Source: Ficedula albicollis
Lineage: Eukaryota; Chordata; Aves; Passeriformes; Muscicapidae
Length of the DNA stretch: 64,000 nucleotides
Direction of reading: 5' to 3'
Assembly: GCF_000247815.1 (NCBI RefSeq)
Contig: NC_021673.1
Location: 2,006,380 to 2,070,379, forward strand
The position numbers and the translations under genes were made by a program. The notes below the pieces were generated by a model. That model did not search any database. It saw nothing but the letters and a program-made list of their open reading frames with translations, and was not told where the DNA came from. Of this stretch, positions 1 through 11,357 are shown one piece after another (the first letter of the stretch is position 1; each line of letters begins with the position of its first letter).

Positions 1-56
1 TGGAGGATTGTACATAGGAGGGGAATCTTAGTGTCCTAGGTTACAGTGTAAAGATG

Positions 57-746
57 TGCCCAAAAGTCTGGATTCTATCACCATCTGCTGAAACCAGGTG
101 GGGCAGTGATTCTTATCTCTCTGTGGGAGATATCCTCTGCTCATGGGCCAGCTGTTAAACACCAGGTGGGGCAGTGTTCTTTATCCTTCCCACAGCCCAT
201 CCTCCCTCCAGGAGATATCTCCTGTTCATGGCCATTGAGTCCCAGGGCATGACTGATAAAATTACATCATCCCATGGGAGATGCTCCAGCCAGGGGAGGA
301 GCCAAGCCTTTCCTACCCAGAGAAAAACTGACATTTTGGACACCAAAGCAGCCCTTACCCACTGGTTTCCAGAGGACAAGAGCTACCAGACCTTCCTACA
401 GGATCACTACTTCAACAAGACCACATCTGGACTGCTACCACCATGCTCTAGCAGGGTGTCAGGTTGTATTCTGACTCTGTCAGTGGTTTTTGCTTTGTAC
501 TATTGCAGGTACTTTATTTTTCTTTTTTTCTTTTTATTAAATTGTGTTTCTGACTTGGAGTCTCTCACAGGGGAATCTCAGGTATCAGGTGTTTGGGCAG
601 TCTGTGCCTCTCAAGTACCTCAGCAATGGGGAAAGAGAGAGGGAAATGCAGCCTGGAAACTGGGATAAAAGGGAGCCTGCATCCTCCAAAAATTGGAGAG
701 ACCCCAGGGGAATGCCCCATGGCCTCTCCCTTTATTTGAATAAAGC
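57..746 (+). mobile_element. LTR fragment, ERVL-like (copy 1), in WNT9A intron 2
   Basis: Non-coding interspersed repeat that recurs at 20650-21600: both copies share the 'ggtggggcagtg' start, the 'cctccaggagatatctcctg' core and the 'ccaggggaggagccaagcc' segment. A TATA-like ataaaa (665-670) is followed by a polyadenylation hexamer aataaa (740-745), the order expected of an LTR U3-R segment on the plus strand, opposite to WNT9A. No gag, pol or env reading frame is present. Assignment to the ERVL type is from memory of passerine LTRs and is tentative; edges are approximate. Positions 1-56 hold nothing I recognise. Confidence 0.6.
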
Positions 747-990
747 AAAAAGGACTCCTCTGTCTCCTTTTTGGACATAAACCTCTGGTGTTTGTGGAGT
801 AACTTTCCTGACAGGTGGGTTGTAGGAGACCGTACGATGCGACCGTGGTCAGGACGCTCGTGACAGACAAAAAGGACTCCTCTGTCTCCTTTTTGGACAT
901 AAACCTCTGGTGTTTGTGGAGTAACTTTCCTGACAGGTGGGTAGTAGGAGACCGTACGATGTGACCGTGGTCAGGACAGTCGTGACAGAC
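747..990. repeat. 122-bp tandem duplication in LTR U5
   Basis: Copies 747-868 and 869-990 have the same length and differ at only a few bases (ggttgtagg/ggtagtagg, gatgcgacc/gatgtgacc, gacgctcg/gacagtcg). Confidence 0.95.
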
Positions 991-1545
991 GGAGAGATCT
1001 CTATAAGCCAGGTCTTGAAACTTGTGGTTTATTGCACAGGGCACGGGTAAAAAGGGCCCTGCTGGGAGCTGCCAGCCACAGCTGGGAGCAGGGCAGAAAG
1101 AGAGTGGGGGGTAGTAACAGTTCTAAGAGGTAAGAGAGGGAAGTAAGAGAATGATTTTCCCATTTACAATACAATAAATCTTCTTCTCTGCTGAATATTC
1201 TCATTTCCACTAACCAATATAATACAAGATACAAATCCTATAGCGTTTACATACAGCCTATAAGAATCATTACATTACCATGATGTGTTATACTTTAAAC
1301 CCTAAAAACAACTCTTTGGACCCCTCCTGCCAAGCTAGCAGGGTCTTCTCTGACCTTTGGACCACTGTTCTATCCGGAGGGGATTACTTTCGGCCGGCCA
1401 TCCTATTGTCTTCTAGTTATTTATTAGCTAAGGTTTGGTATCTCAAAGACGGCTTTCATTTCAATCTCGCTCATGGTTTCCATATTCTCAAAATCTTTTG
1501 CTAGGCATTCATATTTATGAGGTTTTCCTGACTCATCCTTCCCAT
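747..1545 (-). mobile_element. Solo-type LTR, ERVK-like, in WNT9A intron 2
   Basis: Read on the minus strand this stretch has the composition and order of a passerine ERVK LTR: a U3 rich in short AT motifs (about 1545 to 1140), a polyadenylation hexamer aataaa (minus strand of 1028-1033), then a U5 containing 'gaccacggtcacatcgtacgg'-like sequence and ending in a duplicated 122-bp block. No internal retroviral coding sequence adjoins it, so it looks like a solo LTR. It lies in the same orientation as WNT9A and its right edge is about 85 bp past the exon 2 donor. Boundaries are approximate. Confidence 0.65.
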
Positions 1546-1629
1546 AAGTGGGCCAGCAGCAGAAAGCTCATAAGCCCCAGGCCCGCGGGTTCCAACGAAG
1601 CCCTGCGGGCAGCGAAGCCCCCGACTCAC

Positions 1630-1889
1630 CTCTCTTGAGGAGGCTGGCGCGGTAGCGACCCTCCAGGGTGCAGTTCCAGCGCTCGAAGCGGAACTGGTAC
1701 TGGCACTCCAGGGCGCTCATGCTGATGGCCTCCAGCAGCGTCTCGGCCACGCCGGGGTCGCGCCGGCACATCCGCCGCTGCTTCTTCTCCAGCTTCAGGC
1801 GGTCACACACCTTGTAGTGCGCCTTGGCGGCCGCCTCCTCCATTTCCGACGTCAGAGGGAGGATGGTCAGGGGCTCGTTCCCCGTCAGC
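1630..1889 (-). CDS. WNT9A: WNT9A exon 2 (internal coding exon)
   Basis: WNT9A is a secreted, lipid-modified Wnt ligand that binds Frizzled receptors and acts in skeletal/joint and other patterning. This 260-nt exon encodes residues 33-118 plus parts of codons 32 and 119. It begins [12 protein letters not shown] and ends RYRASLLKR. It carries four early Wnt cysteines, in [24 protein letters not shown] and FERWNCT; the last also holds an N-glycosylation sequon (NCT). The acceptor is a pyrimidine-containing stretch ending ctcggcag (AG at 1891-1890) and the donor is G|gtgagt (GT at 1629-1628). The incoming intron is phase 2, matching the end of exon 1, and the outgoing one is phase 1. The similarity to human WNT9A, as I recall it, is very high, much closer than to WNT9B. 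It is flanked closely by LTRs on both sides. The open frame continues upstream of the acceptor as far as a TGA at 1984-1982, but without an ATG, so this is not a first exon. Later exons lie outside the window. Confidence 0.96.
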
Positions 1890-2019
1890 CTGCCGAGAAA
1901 CACGGGGGTGTTGCAGTCAGTCAGCCCTCTGAATTCTCTCTCCCCAGTACTAACTCTTATACGGGATTTTCCCACCGCTCCTCAACCTATTAGAATCCCA
2001 ACTTCTTGGCACTGTGTAT

Positions 2020-2650
2020 AAACCACGCATACTGTGGCCTTTAGGAGCTGCAACAGAGATCGCACAGAGTTAGGGGAAATAAAATGGGTATTTATTGAAA
2101 GGCCACAGTGTGACCCCTGCCCTGCCTGAGTGGCTCCACGATGGAAGTAAAAGAGGGCTTGGTCACAGTCTTTTTATAGACTTAAGTGCATTTGCATACA
2201 GGAGTCAACCATCCAATGAATAGTCTCAAATTGTAAGGTGCCATCCTCCTCTTCTCACGTTGTTTATACTTAGGACCTGGAGTCTGAAGAGACTGTCCTT
2301 GAATCCATAGCTGGCATCAGACTATTTTGTCTTTATCACCCTAAAGCACAATGGAAAAGCACACCCAAGCAGAACAGAAAACTCAGACCTTAAGGCATCA
2401 ATACGACCTATCTTGTTCTATCTAAGAAATGTAAGCAATATTCTTGCTATAGCTCTATTATGTCTAAGTCCTGTCTACAACTGCGGGCCTGGAGCCTCTA
2501 CTGAAGATATGTTTCAACCTTCACTAGAACTCACTCTGGCATTTGAAACCTTTCACTTACTAAAAGCATTAGAACTCACCCTAAGACTTAACTTCCACTT
2601 AAATGTCTACTTTATGTGTGAGTGCCTTAATATCCTTCAGTCCATCCAAA
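2020..2650 (-). mobile_element. LTR, ERVK-like, just upstream of WNT9A exon 2 in the sense orientation
   Basis: On the minus strand the order is AT-rich U3, octamer ATGCAAAT (minus of 2190-2197), TATA box tataaaaa (minus of 2171-2178), about 75 bp, polyadenylation hexamer aataaa (minus of 2091-2096), then a U5-like segment. That spacing is typical of an LTR promoter and R region. No retroviral coding sequence adjoins it. The low-numbered edge lies between about 1900 and 2030 and could not be fixed, so exon 2 is only about 130 bp away. Confidence 0.6.
2171..2197 (-). promoter_or_regulatory. Octamer plus TATA box of an LTR promoter
   Basis: A perfect POU/Oct octamer ATGCAAAT sits 11 bp upstream of tataaaaa on the minus strand, pointing at WNT9A exon 2. 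Seen in sequence; any activity is inference. Confidence 0.5.
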
Positions 2651-2783
2651 GGCTTTAATTCAATCCCTGCACTCTGATTTCTCTCTGAAGAATTCAGAGA
2701 GATCCCTGACTCACTGACTCCAACACAGGGGCACCACGGTGAGGGAAGAGAAACAAAAATGAACACAAGAAATTTTCCCCCGT

Positions 2784-3240
2784 GAACGCCGGCACAGGTG
2801 GCTTAGAGAGGCTGTGGTTGCACCATCCCTGGGAGTGTCCAAAGCCAGGCTGGACACTGAGAAAACTGACCTGGTGAATCCCCAGCCAGGGCAGGGGCTT
2901 GGATCTAGATGGTTGTCCTGGTTTCAGATCGAAACCGGGCAGAAACACCAATTAATGTAGTGGTTTTGGTTCACCAATTTCAGCCTCCTCTGCCTGGGGA
3001 GGTGGTGGAGTCACCATTTAAAAAAGGACTGGATGTGGCACTTGGTGCCATGGTCTAGTTGAGGTGTTATGGCTGGGCTGGACTCAGGTTCACCAATTTC
3101 AGCCTCCTCTGCCTGGGGAGGTGGTGGAGTCACCATTTAAAAAAGGACTGGATGTGGCACTTGGTGCCATGGTCTAGTTGAGGTGTTATGGCTGGGCTGG
3201 ACTCAGTCTTGAAGGTCTCTTCCAACCCAGTCATTCTGTG
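2784..3240 (+). mobile_element. CR1 LINE 3'-end fragments with a 119-bp duplication
   Basis: 2784-2900 holds the CR1 phrase '(c)atccctgggagtgtccaa...gccaggctgga'. 3017-3240 holds 'ggactggatgtggcacttgg...tgccatggtctagttga' ending 'ggtctcttccaaccca...attctgtga', the bird CR1 3' tail. Within it 2968-3086 and 3087-3205 are an identical tandem pair. 2914-2930 (tgtcctggtttcag) resembles the first bases of another passerine LTR but is too short to call. Confidence 0.8.
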
Positions 3241-4126
3241 AAATTTTCCTACTGTGAGATAGGATTAGGAGGAAGGCAAAACAGGCTTAACTTTAAATGG
3301 TACAAAGAGGAACTTTATTACTAGAAACTATAAGGAAAACAAAAAGCTCAGAATAAAACTTTAGACCACTCTTTCTCCCCACACACACTTCTTTTCTATC
3401 ACACTGAAAACGTACAGAAAACAACTCAGTCAGTTTACCATCTTTAAAACAGCCTTTCACCAATTCACTTCTCTCTGAGGAAATACTTCCCTGAACCAGC
3501 TGGGGGAGGGACTGCTTGAATCTGTCTCCTGGAGGGACCCCATTCAGAGGTTTTCTCCCAAATTTGCCCCAAACCAGGACAATGGTCTTGAAGGTCCTTC
3601 CAACCCAAACCATCCTGGGACTCTTATGAAATACAGCCCGTGGTAGGAATGGGGTCAGTGGTGGCATCAGGATCTCCTGGCTGAGCATCCCTGTGGGCTC
3701 CTCCTGCTGCAAGGTGGCAGCAGGAAAAAGGTAAAAGGAAATATTTGGATTTATGCTCCCTACCAGCTCTCAAAGAGCTTGTTTGGACATAAACCCTTGG
3801 CCACCTTCACCACAGGACTGTGCTGAAAACTGAAAGTGGAAATAAATCATTTCAGGTGTCTTGCTGCATGAACTTGGGGAACTGGCAAAAACACACTGTC
3901 CTGGGCATAATCAAAAAAACAATTTTAGCACATCAAGCAGAGCCAGAACCCAGCTTGGGAAGGGACAGAGGATGATTTGTCCCATCAAAGCCCAAGAGAC
4001 ACCCCGAGAAAGCACAGAAAGCCACCCTGCCCTCAGCAGAAGAGATCCTGACATAAAACCCAGCGAGCCACAGCCCGAGGCTGGAGAGCAGGATACACTT
4101 TCCAGGAGATGCTGCCAAAAGCTTTT

Positions 4127-4216
4127 ACAAGACAGAACAAGCTCAAAACCTAAAAAAAACCAAAAAAAGAAACAAGACAGAACAAGCTCAAAACCTAAAA
4201 AAAAAACCAAAAAAAA
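4127..4216. repeat. 45-bp tandem duplication, A-rich
   Basis: Two copies of 'acaagacagaacaagctcaa' plus an A-rich tail begin at 4127 and 4172. Confidence 0.85.
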
Positions 4217-6314
4217 ACCCATAACCCAGAGCAATCTGTGTCCCTCTGCCTCGTCCCCTCCCTCCCCTGCCTTCTCCCTTGACTCCACAGTGGGCAGCAG
4301 AAGATGCCAGCGGAGTGTTCCCGGTGTCAAGTGACGAGCTGCTGGAAGAGGAGCAGGCTGGCACCGGCCCCGGGGAGCAGAGAGGCTGCAGGAACATCTG
4401 CTGGGCTCGGGAGAGCTGTGCTGGCCAGGCTGCTGTGCCCCACGCTGCTGGCTCTGCCAGGTGCCACTGCTGCACACACCCCATGGGAATCGCTGCCCCG
4501 GGACCCGCAGACACAAACCCCGGCCAAAAAGGGAGAATGGCTGAAACGCTGAACTGGGAACACGCCGGGATGGGCTCAGACATCACCAGTGCTGCAGGAG
4601 CACTGGGAAAAATGGGGTGATGGGACCACCCCCTTTGCTGGGATCCTGGAAACCCTTTAAAGCCACACCTGTCCAGCAGGAGCAGGGAGTTGCTGTTTTT
4701 AATGATAATTTCTCTCTAATCAGTGGGATGCATGCTGCCAGCAGGATGCTTTAACTCCCAAACCTTGGTGCACAGTGGGCAGAAAATCCTGAGCTGAGTC
4801 CCAGCCAGGGACATCCAGTACAGACCCAGTCACTACTGAGGCATCGATGAGGTGATTAAATATCAGATATCATCTAAGGGAGGGAGCAAAAATGGCTGAG
4901 GTGGGATTTTTACAACAAAGGTGGGCAGGAAAACATTCTCCTTCAGTTACAATCAAAGGGATTGGTATCTGCAGAAAAACCCTGCAGTGATAAAAGCACA
5001 GAGTGATTTGTGGGAAACATGGAAAAATATCTTCCCTTAAGTTTTGCTGCCCCCAAAAAAATAATTAAAGAAAAAAAAAATCTGAAAAGCCATACAGCAA
5101 GTTCTATTTGAAGCATATTTTAACCCTTTAATTTTTGGTCTGTCCCAGCTGCTCCCCAGGGAGAGGGGACATCACCCAGCCCTGGTGCCTCGTTAGCCAA
5201 AACTCCCAGGAGCTCATTCAGGAGAGATGTGCCTCAGCCTGAGCTTCACTGGAGCAAACACCTGTAACAAAATCTCCAGGACCTTCATTCCTGGCTCTCA
5301 CGGTGCTCTAAAGATTCATTCCTGCAAATTTCCATGCTTGGCACAAGAGACCCTCAGCTGCCAAAGCAGAGGGAGGGAGGCATTGAAGATTTCCTGAACT
5401 CCCTCCCCATTTTCTCTTTCCAGCTGAGCAGGGATTGTTCACCTAAACGGTGTGAGAAAAAGCTCCAAGGATCCTGCAGCAGGTGGCTCTTGGAGCGAGG
5501 AGGGATGTGGGAATTGATCCTACAGCCAAGATTTCTGCAGAGCTGATCTTCACCCTCTTCCCACCTTTCCCCCTCAGGTGCTTGGCTTTGGGATACTTCA
5601 AATTACAGTTTCCCACAGATCAGCCTCCCAAAACTTGCTGATAGCAATCGTGTGCATCTCCAACAAACCTCAACACACACGAAATAAAGACCCAGGGACT
5701 GGCAGATGGTAGGAAATAGAATTCATGGTGCTTCACAGCATCACAACTGGTGGAAAAAAACCTCATGATGAGCAGAGATCTGCCCATCACTGCCTGCATT
5801 ATTGCTCAGAAGCATCCCTGGAACAAGACAAGGAGCAAATTGAGGGGAGAAAGGGGTTTTCCCTCACCAGCAAGCAGAAACTCCACCAGGTGAAGAGCAG
5901 AAGCGCACACACACACACTTTCCCTTTTCCCTGCCAGGACCCTGACATTCCAGAGGCGCTGGGAGCAGGGCTGAGGTGGCACTTTCCATCAACACCCAAG
6001 GCCAGGCAGAGGCAGGAGAGCTGCCCCAGCTGCCACACTGCTGCAGGGAACCTTCCTAATCCCATAAAACCCTTTTATGCAACCCTGGCTGAGCGAGGTC
6101 CTGTAAGGCAACGGTGGCAGTCGGACGCTTTCTCAGCTCCTCACAAAGGCCAAGCTGTTCTTCCCAAGGAAACGTTTCAGGGGGTGGGGGGGGGTGGGTT
6201 TTTTGTTTTTTACACACCCAAGCCACCACTGTTGTGATTAAACTGCCAGCCAGAACCCTGTGATTGTGTTTTTTTGCTCCAAGAAGGGGCTGAGTGGGAG
6301 ATGGAGTGGACATC

Positions 6315-6400
6315 TCAACATTTTTCCACTCAGAAACTGGATGATCTTTAAGGTTCCTTCTAACCCAACCTGTTTTAAGCTGGATTCCAAGATTCCAAAG
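6315..6400 (+). mobile_element. CR1 3'-end scrap
   Basis: 'aaactggatgatctttaagg' followed by 'ttccttctaacccaacctg' is a degraded CR1 tail. A similar weak scrap lies at 3575-3615. Confidence 0.55.
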
Positions 6401-8654
6401 GATTGTGTGTGTGTGTCCACCAGGAACCTGGAGAGAGCAAACAGCTCATTGCAGGAAGCTTTACCTCTGAAAATCAACTCCAGCCTCTCTCAGAGCAACA
6501 TCAACCTCCAGAGTCAAGGGACTCTTGATAGGACTCAGGATTTTGAATTTCTGCTGCAGAATTTTGCACTCTGATGAACCCTCCCAGCTCAGGATATTCT
6601 GTGGTTTTTTCACCTAATCTTGCCCTATTTCTGCTCTGAGTGCAACATCCAAACCTCAGGAAGGACCTGGCTGCCCTGTGGGCACCCACCACGCTGAGAG
6701 GAACCTTTGCAGCATCATTTGTGCTATTCCCATCCCAGTTCCACCAGTCTGAGGCCAGGAAATCAGAAGGTTTATCATTAATTGATGTACAAAGCAAGAC
6801 CCAGCTGGTTTGCACGCACCCTGTTGCTGTCACTCTGCTTCCTTGCTTGTGAACTTTATCTCAAACACTGCTAATTAAGTTGTTTTTTTGTTTTTTTGCT
6901 TTTTCCTGGAGTTCAACCACCCAAGGATTTGGGAGAGCCCCTGCCACGACACGGGCCAAGCTTTATCTGTGACATCATGGAATCACTCATTGCCCTTCCA
7001 AGAGGCAATTCAAGGCAGATCCTGCTTCCCACTCCTCTCAGGGCTCACGAGTTTCCCTGGCCTCATCAGCTCACACTTCCACCAGCGCCCCTGGATTTTC
7101 CCTGGCTTAAGTGGGGACTTTCCTGGTGGGGATTTGAGCAGGCTGAGGCAGATTTAAGGCACCCACACAGACCTGGGAGTGCACCCTCATCTCTGAGGTG
7201 CTCCAGAGTTTCCTTTGCAGGAGCCACTGGAGGTGGGATCCAAGGTGAGCAGTTTCCTCTGCTATTCCCACCTGGAATGACAGGGCTGCTGAAATAGGAA
7301 ATTCCTCTGTGGTCCAGCTGTACAACAACTGAATTATTTCTGGTTCCACTTTCCACATTTTTTTTTTTTTTTCTGTGGAATTGCCACACTTTCAGCCCTT
7401 TTTTTTCCCCCTCTTTCCACCATTTTTATAATTAAAGAAGCTTCTGGAAAACTGACAACTTGAGCACAAAACTTCACTACAACACTTAAATTAGTGATTG
7501 CACAGCTCAAGGAGTTTGAGCTATGCTGGACACCAGGCCTGTATTGTTTAATAATTTAATAACCTCCAGTTGCTCTCTCCCCCCTATCATCACATTCCCA
7601 CACCGTGAATCTTCCCTAAATTGATTTATCACACTCCTCCTCCCACAAAGGCTATTGAATATTTCAAGTATAAAAACCCAAAAGTCAAAGAAAAAAACAT
7701 CTGAATTTCAAGGTGAGTGATGAAAGTTTGATATCTGGAAGAAGAGCTGGACACAGAAGGCTCAACCACCTCATTTCTGCACCATCTTGGGTTTTACTGT
7801 TTGGGTTTTTAAGTGTTTACAGCTTTAAGTGCCCACATGAACTCTAAAATATCCCAGATCTCCTTAGATTACACAAAAAGAAGGCTATGGATTCCCCAAA
7901 CCTCAGCTTCCAAAATGCAATCTCAGCAAGTGCTCACGAGGATTGCTGTGTCAGAATTCTCCACTTCTACCCCAACCTTTCCCCAGGGCAATTTCCCCAG
8001 TGATCTCCTCTGCCAGGATGCTGTGACATTGTGAGGTCATGGAAGGTGACAGAAGAAAAAGTGTTTTTCCCAGCCTGAGGGAATCCAAACCATGCAGGCC
8101 CGAACCTCAGCTGGAAATCAAAGCCCAGCTTTGCTAAAACTCATCTTTGCACCTTCCACCACTCCTCATGCCACTTCTCTTCTCTCAGGACCATTCCAGC
8201 TCTGCCCTGGGCTCACCTCTCCCTGTCATCGTCCCTGGACAATGGTGCCTTGCTGTGGGAGACCCTTAGAGGGGCAGCTGGAAACTCCAGCCCAGCAATT
8301 CCCATCACAACCACGCCCCAGCGCCTCTTTTGATCCTCCTCTTCCTCCCAAACAGCAGGGCCAGAGCTTTCCTGAGGTGACAACCTCTCAAGTGTCACTT
8401 CCTCCTTAGTCAGCAGTGCCCAAACCTCAGCTGGAGCTTCTGCACCACTCACAGCCCCCAACACAGAGCACTATACCTTCACACCCTCCCAAAACCACAG
8501 ATTTGGGGTGACAGAGCCTTCCAACCTCACAGCACCCAGGTGGGAAACAGCCAAACCCCACAGCCCTGCTCCAAAGGAGAGCAAAGGTGTTTCTGGTGCA
8601 AGGTTCTGGGATTTTAGGATAGAGGGAAATCCTGCAAGTCCTTGGATCAGCTTC

Positions 8655-8862
8655 TGAGTGATGAGGAGAAGGAGAAGAAGAAGGAAGGAGAAGAAGAAGG
8701 AAGGAGAAGAAGAAGGAAGGAGAAGAAGAAGGAAGGAGAAGAAGAAGGAGAAGAAGAAAGAAGGAGAAGAAGGAAGGAGAAGAAGGAGGAAGGAGAAGGA
8801 GAAGGAGAAGAAGAAGGAGAAGAAGGAGAAGAGGGAGGAAAAGGAGAAGGAGAGAGAAGATA
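8655..8862 (+). repeat. GGA/GAA-type polypurine tract
   Basis: About 200 bp composed only of A and G apart from the edges, made of irregular 'gaagaaggaaggagaag' units. The long acidic/basic and Ser/Leu-rich reading frames through it are by-products of the repeat. Confidence 0.9.
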
Positions 8863-10724
8863 AAAAGTGACATCACAGAGGAACTTCCAACCCAGTAGAT
8901 CCCACTTACCAGGGAAGGAAGCACCAGTCTCCTTATGGAATCTGCTCAAACAGGTTTTTGGTTTGTTTTTTTAGGGAAAAAAGGAGCAGATTCTTGTGGG
9001 TTTCAACCATTCAGGCTTTCCTCAGCCATGCCTGGATAGATCCACACGGTGGAGGGATCTGAGCATCTTAGGATGGACACACAGACACAGAACGATCCAC
9101 AATTCTGGGTCCTACCCAGAGTTATCCCAGCATCCAGCAAAAAAAGGGAAAACAGCTGCTTCTGGACCACATAAACCAATGGTGCAAACCTCCAGCTTTT
9201 CCTTTTCCATCACAGCTTCCCTGAGTGCCTCCAGCACTCCCAGCAACCTCTCTGATCCCAAAGTTCATTCTGGATGTTACCACAGCCCCCATTTCAGCCA
9301 GAGATGAAGCTCTTGTGGAAATCTGAAGAACAAAGAGGAATTCCCCAGGCCTGCACTGAGGAGAACACTGGACTCCAACAACCAGCAAGGTTATAAATCA
9401 GTTCAGGAGAGATTTTTCTGGGAATGGGACAAAACATGAATGGTTTTCTCCCAGATACAGGAGGGTTGCTGCATATGTAAATAAACTTCCATCCAATTTC
9501 CTGCCAAAACGGGCCCTCACCTTCCCCTGGACAAATTACCAAAAAGTCTGGCACGTAACACTTAAAGGAAAAAAATCTCTCAGTGGATGAGCAGGGAAGA
9601 TGTGACTCAATGCAGCTGTGGAGGGCTGGAGATGCTCCCATTCCTGCAGAGGACTTTATGGGATGGAGGTGCCATGAGGAACAGCTCTCCTGGCCACAGG
9701 AAACTCCTCACAGCTGCTGCAGCATCCTCCACTCCTGCAAAGCAGGAGCCCTGGAATTACAACCCACTGAAGGAGGGATTTGCCTTCCCTTCCCCAGAGA
9801 GGAGGAACAAACTCAGAGACATCCCACAGCGGAGGAAAAAAAAAAAATCAATTTTGGGTCTTTGGTGCTGCACCTGAACCACAAGGCTGAGGAATTTCCC
9901 CTCTTCTTACACCAAACCTTATTCAGGAAGTTTCCAGCACCATCAAAGCAAAACACATTTTATTTTAGGTAAATATCTCAGCCCCAAGACCTAATTCCCC
10001 TGGAACAACCCACTCTGCCCACAAACAAGAAGCAGAGAGAGAGAGGGCGGGGAGGGAAAGGTTGTTTCCTCTGCCCTTCATCCTCTCAAGAATGAAACAG
10101 CAGTCAGGGAGATTTGCAAAGGATTTTCAACCCAACGGTGCCAGTGGAATGCACGGGCCAGGCAGCAACAGGGGCTTTCACTGCTGGTTTAAGAGGCATT
10201 AGCTGTGCCCCTGGCAGCCTGTGCCAGGGATTGTCCCCCCAGGCTGTCCCCTCCTGGGCTGGACAGCTCCTGGAACCCCCAAGCCAAAGCCCTGCTCCTC
10301 CTCCTGCCGCTGGCTGGTTTCATTGCATTGATTTTTAGTAGCCTAACATCATTTCTTTTGGCTTGGAGCCTGCTCCAGTACAGGCAACAAGGAGCTGGGA
10401 GTTTTGGTGCAGGGAAGCAGGAAAATAGGGAGCAGTGGGATGGAAGATGGAGGATTCACCCAGAGGAGAAAATTAAAGGTTTGTTTTAACACATTAACTC
10501 CACATGGTATAGAAGGGAGGAAAAAAGAAAATAAGAATACCCAGAAGGAGACAGATTTTCAGAATATTGAGGCTTTTATTTGGGTTTTTGGGGGGAGGGG
10601 GGATTTTGTGGGTTTTGGGATTTTTTTTTTTACACTACTGAATATCCTTTGATCCCAGAATCTCAGCTCCATCCCTGACACAGGGTCAGAGAAACTCATG
10701 CTCAGGCACAGGGTGAGATTGATT

Positions 10725-10800
10725 TGCCCCTGTGCAGGGCCAGGAGCTGGACTCAATCCTTGCAGGTCCCTTCCAACTCAAGATATTCCATGATTTTTAA
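10725..10800 (+). mobile_element. CR1 3'-end fragment
   Basis: 'gggccaggagctggactcaa' followed by 'tgcaggtcccttccaactcaa' less the last base, and 'attccatga', match the CR1 tail consensus as I know it. Confidence 0.75.
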
Positions 10801-11357
10801 TAAAATTGAGCCTAAAATGACACAGGAAACAAAGGACATTTCTAGATGCCACTTACAGAAGATACACATCATCATCCCTGCCATGCTTTGAACAGTTTTT
10901 GGTGCATTCAGCACCAGGAAAGGACCACAAATGCCATGGACCACATGACAGAACACAACAAAAGAATTTATCCAACATTTTAAAGACAGGAGACCAAAGG
11001 AAGTGGCCCAGGGGCTCAGTGGTCTGAGTTTCTTGGGACAAACTTGAGCCCCATGGAAATTCTGTTCCAGCTGCTCCTACCACAAATCCCAAATTCCTAG
11101 AAGCCAAAATGTCATCTATAAACCTGCAGAAATAACTTTGATTTTCTCTTCCAAGCAAAGAAAATCCAAGTCCATGTTCTTTCCCACCAACTTCCCTCAT
11201 CTGGGAAGAGTTGCACACAATAAATGATATTTGGAATTTGAAATCTAAACAAAGAGGCCCCAAAACCCCATAAGTGTTTGTTCCCTGTGCTGCTTGCACT
11301 GATGCTGCTTTTTATTTATCCCAGCAGGTTTACCAAGGAGGAATCAGCAAACATCAC

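Noticed and set aside
1568..1975. Exon 2 frame extended upstream to 1975 as a possible alternative first exon
   Set aside because: The apparent start at 1975 is GTG, not ATG, and a TGA at 1984-1982 closes the frame. The consensus acceptor at 1891-1890 explains the exon edge.
1..2650. Complete endogenous retrovirus with gag/pol/env
   Set aside because: Only LTR-like non-coding sequence is present; no retroviral protein frames between or beside the LTRs.
8427..8924. Leu/Ser-rich frame resembling a membrane protein
   Set aside because: Complement of the GGA/GAA polypurine tract.
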